Positions 61,067-64,000 of a stretch of 64,000 nt of DNA are shown here, one piece after another (position 1 is the first letter of the stretch; every line of letters begins with the position of its first letter). Below the pieces are notes generated by a model, which had not been told where the DNA came from, made no database searches, and worked only from the letters and a program-made list of their open reading frames with translations. Source of the DNA: Novosphingobium panipatense (GTDB lineage Bacteria; Pseudomonadota; Alphaproteobacteria; Sphingomonadales; Sphingomonadaceae); contig NZ_MSQB01000017.1 of the NCBI RefSeq assembly GCF_002149965.1, forward strand, positions 28,822-92,821, given 5' to 3'. The position numbers and the translations under genes were made by a program.

Positions 61067-63382
61067 TCAGTCCCCGTGCTTCCGCTCGCGGGTGGATTCC
61101 ACCATGCCGGGGGCGATGAAGCCGATCGGGATCACTTCCATGGCGCGCTTCTTGAGTTCGCCCTTCATGCGTTCGTACTCCGCTTCCATCTCTTCGGTCA
61201 CGGTGGCGCGGCTGTCTTCGAGAGCGTCCTCGAAGTCCTCGCGGCGGACCTGTTCCACTTCGGCGCCGCGCTTGCGGATGGCGATCAGGCCGGCGCGGCG
61301 CACCACGTCCTCCAGGTCGGCGCCGGTGAAGCGCTCGGTGCGGGCAGCGATGTTGCGCAGGGAAACGTCGTCGGCCAGCGGCATCTTGCCGGTATGGATG
61401 CCCAGGATGTGCGCGCGTCCGGCCTCGTCGGGGGTGCCGACATAGACCAGTTCGTCAAAGCGGCCGGGACGCAGCAGCGCGGGATCGACCAGGGCAGGGC
61501 GGTTGGTCGCACCGATCAGCACGACCGACTGCAGCTCCTCCATCCCGTCCATTTCGGCGAGGATCGTGTTGACCACGCGGCCCGTCACTTGCGGCTCGCC
61601 GCCACCGCCCCCCATGCCGCGCGCGGGCACGAGGCTGTCGATCTCGTCGATGAAGATCACGCAAGGCGCGACCTGGCGGGCGCGGGCGAAGAGGCGGGCG
61701 ATCTGCTGCTCGCTTTCACCGTACCACTTCGACAGGAGGTCGGAGGACTTGATCGAGATGAAGTTCGCCTCGGCCTCCTTGGCCACGGCCTTGGCCAGCA
61801 GGGTCTTGCCGGTGCCGGGCGGGCCGTAAAGCAGGAAGCCCTTGGCCGGGCGAATGCCCAGCTTGTGGAAGGCTTCCGGGTTCTTCAGCGGCAGTTCCAC
61901 GCCTTCCTTCAGCTTGAGCTGCGCCTCGTCGAGGCCGCCGATGTCGGCCCAGCCGATATTCGGCACCTGCACCATGACCTCGCGCATAGCCGAAGGCTGG
62001 ACGCGCTTGAGGGCGGCCACGAAATCCTCGCGCAGGACCTGCAGTTCCTCCAGCACTTCGGGCGGGATCGTGCGGGCTTCGAGGTCGAGCCGGGGCATGA
62101 TCCGGCGCACGGCCTCGATCGCCGCTTCGCGGGTGAGGGCGGCAAGGTCGGCGCCGACGAAGCCGTGGGTGGTGCGGGCGAGTTCGGTGAGATCCACCTT
62201 GCTGCCGAGCGGCATGCCGCGCGTGTGGATGCCCAGGATCTCGCGGCGACCGGCCTCGTCCGGCACGCCGATCACGATCTCGCGGTCGAAGCGCCCGGGG
62301 CGGCGCAGTGCCTCGTCGATGGCGTCGGGCCGGTTGGTGGCGGCGATCACGACGACATGGGCGCGGCTGTCGATGCCGTCCATCAGGGTGAGCAGCTGCG
62401 CGACCAGGCGCTTTTCCGCCTCGCCGTGAACCTGGCTGCGCTTGGGGGCGATCGAATCGATCTCGTCGATGAAGACGATGGCAGGCGCGGCCTTGGTGGC
62501 TTCCTCGAAGACTTCGCGCAGGGCCTTCTCGCTCTCGCCATAGCCGGAGCCCATGATCTCGGGCCCGTTGATGGTGAAGAAGTTGGCCTCGCTCTCGTTG
62601 GCGACCGCCTGGGCCAAGCGGGTCTTGCCGGTGCCCGGCGGGCCGTGCAGCAGCACACCCTTCGGCGGCGCGACGCCAAGGCGGGTGAAGAGTTCGGGAT
62701 AGCGCAGCGGCAGTTCCACCATCTCGCGCAGCTGGCGGATGGTATCGCTCATGCCGCCGACGTCGTCGTAGTTGACGTCGCCGCGCGCATCGTGCGCTTC
62801 CTCGAAGACCTCGCGCAGTTCCACTTCGGTGTTCTCGTCGATGTGGACGATGCCGCGCGGGGTGGTGGAGACGACGTTGAGGCGGATCTGCGTCAGCGCA
62901 TAGGCCGGGGCATTGAACATGCGGCGCAGCTGCGGCGGAATGTCCGCGACCTGCTGCTGGCCGGTGGTGGCGACGAGATCGCCCTGCACCATCGGGCGCT
63001 GGAAGAAGTTGCGCTTCAACGCCGCCGAGGGGCCTTGCAGGCGCATGTCCTTCTGCGCGGGCGCGAAGACCACGCGCTGCGCCGGGCGCGATTCGGCCTT
63101 GCGCACCACGACGTGATCGCCCGAGCCGACTTCGGCATTACCGCGCTGAAGGCCGTCGAGGCGGATGACCTGGAGGCCTTCGTCCTCGTCATAGGCAAGC
63201 ACGGCGCGGGCGACGGTGGCCGCCTTGCCGGTGATTTCGAGCACATCGCCTTCCATCGCGCCGATTTCCGAGAGCGAGGCGCGCGAGAGACGGGCAATTC
63301 CCTGGCCGCTTTCTTCCTGACGCGCGGCTGCGACCTGCAGCTTCACCGTCCGTTCGTCGGCTTGGGTTGGGGCGTCCGCCAT
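61067..63382 (-). CDS. CDC48/VCP-type AAA ATPase, archaeal-like
   Basis: Tandem AAA+ unfoldase, 771 residues. The N-terminal double-psi-barrel-like domain (about 5-100, VKLQVAAARQEESGQGIARL with EGDVLEITGK) is followed by D1 (Walker A GPPGTGKTRLAQ near 244, Walker B IVFIDEIDSIAPKR near 304) and D2 (GPPGTGKTLLAKA near 522, VIFIDEIDSLVPARG near 577, Arg finger RPGRFDELVYVG). This is the VAT/Cdc48 layout of archaea and eukaryotes. The start is MADAPTQADE with AAAGGA upstream. It is isolated, with no protease or ubiquitin-like partner near it. Confidence 0.95.
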   Translation of the reverse strand: MADAPTQADERTVKLQVAAARQEESGQGIARLSRASLSEIGAMEGDVLEITGKAATVARAVLAYDEDEGLQVIRLDGLQRGNAEVGSGDHVVVRKAESRPAQRVVFAPAQKDMRLQGPSAALKRNFFQRPMVQGDLVATTGQQQVADIPPQLRRMFNAPAYALTQIRLNVVSTTPRGIVHIDENTEVELREVFEEAHDARGDVNYDDVGGMSDTIRQLREMVELPLRYPELFTRLGVAPPKGVLLHGPPGTGKTRLAQAVANESEANFFTINGPEIMGSGYGESEKALREVFEEATKAAPAIVFIDEIDSIAPKRSQVHGEAEKRLVAQLLTLMDGIDSRAHVVVIAATNRPDAIDEALRRPGRFDREIVIGVPDEAGRREILGIHTRGMPLGSKVDLTELARTTHGFVGADLAALTREAAIEAVRRIMPRLDLEARTIPPEVLEELQVLREDFVAALKRVQPSAMREVMVQVPNIGWADIGGLDEAQLKLKEGVELPLKNPEAFHKLGIRPAKGFLLYGPPGTGKTLLAKAVAKEAEANFISIKSSDLLSKWYGESEQQIARLFARARQVAPCVIFIDEIDSLVPARGMGGGGGEPQVTGRVVNTILAEMDGMEELQSVVLIGATNRPALVDPALLRPGRFDELVYVGTPDEAGRAHILGIHTGKMPLADDVSLRNIAARTERFTGADLEDVVRRAGLIAIRKRGAEVEQVRREDFEDALEDSRATVTEEMEAEYERMKGELKKRAMEVIPIGFIAPGMVESTRERKHGD

Positions 63383-63516
63383 GGGTGTCCTTTCCATCCT
63401 CCCGATTCCGACGCCGCGCCGGTTCGCGCGGGTCGTCCGGGATGTGGACTGGAACTAGGTACGGCTCCCCCGGATTTCAAACCAACCCGCGACCGCTCTG
63501 GATGTTTCCGATGGAA

Positions 63517-63543
63517 CTGTTTGAGAACGATGTTCTCAAACAG
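63517..63543. promoter_or_regulatory. 27-bp perfect palindrome upstream of the cdc48 gene
   Basis: Arms CTGTTTGAGAAC and GTTCTCAAACAG surround the centre GAT, 135 bases before the cdc48 start. The length, perfect symmetry and position suggest a dimer-binding operator. The GAAC-GAT-GTTC core is LexA-like in content, but its 3-base spacing fits neither known LexA pattern. Confidence 0.5.
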
Positions 63544-63545
63544 GC

Positions 63546-63725
63546 AAAAAGAAGGCCCGGAAGTTTCCAACCGGGCCGTGAAAGTTTTGGGAGAGGATGC
63601 CTGAAAGGCACTGTCTTTATGACCCCGACTCGGTTTTTGTGCAAGTGCGAAAACGCAGGATCGTGATTGCGAAACATGCAAGCAATGTTGCGCGGCTTGT
63701 AACTACCCTGCGTAATGATAGTTGG
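63546..63725 (-). ncRNA. Candidate small RNA ending in an intrinsic terminator
   Basis: Read on the minus strand, GGCCCGG (63577-63571) pairs with CCGGGCC (63560-63554), followed by TTCTTTTTG, a good terminator. Upstream lies an AT-rich TATATAAAT at about 63728-63737 that could be a -10 region; the -35 is weak. The presumed transcript has a C-rich CATCCTCTCCC stretch just before the stem, as in anti-Shine-Dalgarno alphaproteobacterial sRNAs, and a small GTGCC...GGCAT hairpin. No credible gene occupies this stretch. Start uncertain. Confidence 0.4.
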
Positions 63726-63902
63726 ATTTATATAAAACAATGACTTGCAAGTTGAATGCGGCGTCAGCTTCGGCTTGACGTAATCGTCATGGCGATCGGC
63801 CTTGGCGACGGGGTGCAATCGTTGACTGTTGCGCCGCGAAATTTACTCACCCTGCTAAGTATCTGAGCTGCAAGGCTGCGCCGGAGCCTGAGAGGCCGTT
63901 TG

Positions 63903-64000
63903 AAAATTCGCCGCAGGCGAATTTTGCGGCACCGGCCCACGCCCCCACCCTACCACCCAACGGTAGTATCCTGCGGGTGGTAGGGTGGGGGCGTGGGCCG
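63903..64000. repeat. Long-hairpin repeat, copy 4 (cut by window end)
   Basis: A small palindrome AAAATTCGCC/GGCGAATTTT (63903-63925) is followed by the left arm from 63928. The 16-base loop AACGGTAGTATCCTGC (63959-63974) is identical to copy 3. The right arm runs from 63975 to the window edge. The stem resembles copy 3 with one extra pair. The stretch 63726-63902 otherwise shows no gene. Confidence 0.88.

Noticed and set aside
63517..63543. LexA box
   Set aside because: The GAAC and GTTC halves are 3 bases apart. Alphaproteobacterial LexA sites are direct GTTC-N7-GTTC, and the Gram-positive type needs 4.
63477..63818. Minus-strand frame of 113 codons over the candidate small RNA
   Set aside because: It overlaps the terminator hairpin and palindrome, has no ribosome site, and its composition is unlike neighbouring genes.

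Overview
The window is a stretch of chromosome from a GC-rich alphaproteobacterium. It is most likely a member of the Sphingomonadales, with Novosphingobium as the best guess. The evidence is the style of the housekeeping proteins, an FnrL/OmpW/HemN group, a CIRCE-controlled groESL, a membrane-anchored cytochrome c with an alanine-rich tail, and intergenic inverted repeats of a kind common in sphingomonads. No prophage, CRISPR array, rRNA operon or classical IS transposase is visible. One tRNA is present, tRNA-Gln(CUG).

Layout. 0.1-8.5 kb: maeB, then divergent mutS, two small unknown genes, and a minus-strand run of gluQRS, a HIG1-domain gene, cob(I)alamin adenosyltransferase and 3-hydroxybutyryl-CoA dehydrogenase. 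8.5-15 kb: HNH nuclease, small membrane protein, glmM, DUF1272 protein, thiD, LOG-family protein and S66 carboxypeptidase. 15-18 kb: an oxygen-response group of fnrL, ompW and hemN, with two FNR-box-like sites between the divergent ompW and hemN. 18-23 kb: a GIY-YIG gene framed by perfect 28-bp inverted repeats, a PilZ protein, tRNA-Gln, ppx/gppA-rlmE, a cytochrome c and pheA. 23.5-30.9 kb: a tightly overlapping eight-gene operon of DUF4129, DUF4350, MoxR ATPase, DUF58, SpoIIM-like, RDD and two GNAT genes. 31-34 kb: an S41-type protease, ispG and a membrane protein.

34.3-47.1 kb: rpoC and rpoB lie on the minus strand and rplJ-rplL on the plus strand, about 3 kb away and pointing in the opposite direction. 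The usual rplJL-rpoBC operon is therefore split, and rpoB has its own consensus-like promoter and a structured leader. The space between holds an exported proline-rich protein and a small operon (exported peptide, DUF2975, XRE regulator) with a palindromic operator. 47-53.6 kb: MarR-GNAT fusion, lipoprotein cytochrome c, MATE transporter, groESL and a class A beta-lactamase-like hydrolase. 53.6-63.4 kb: alanine-rich lipoprotein, polA, glutamine cyclotransferase, ABC-F protein, MscS channel and an archaeal-type Cdc48 AAA ATPase. A large palindrome and a candidate small RNA lie upstream of the Cdc48 gene.

The most unusual feature is a family of four long hairpin repeats (7.3, 13.7, 23.3 and 63.9 kb). 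They have perfectly paired but sequence-variable stems and a conserved loop core, GTATCCTG. Three of the four carry an adjacent short palindrome. The stems differ by compensated changes, and in one copy the loop is inverted.
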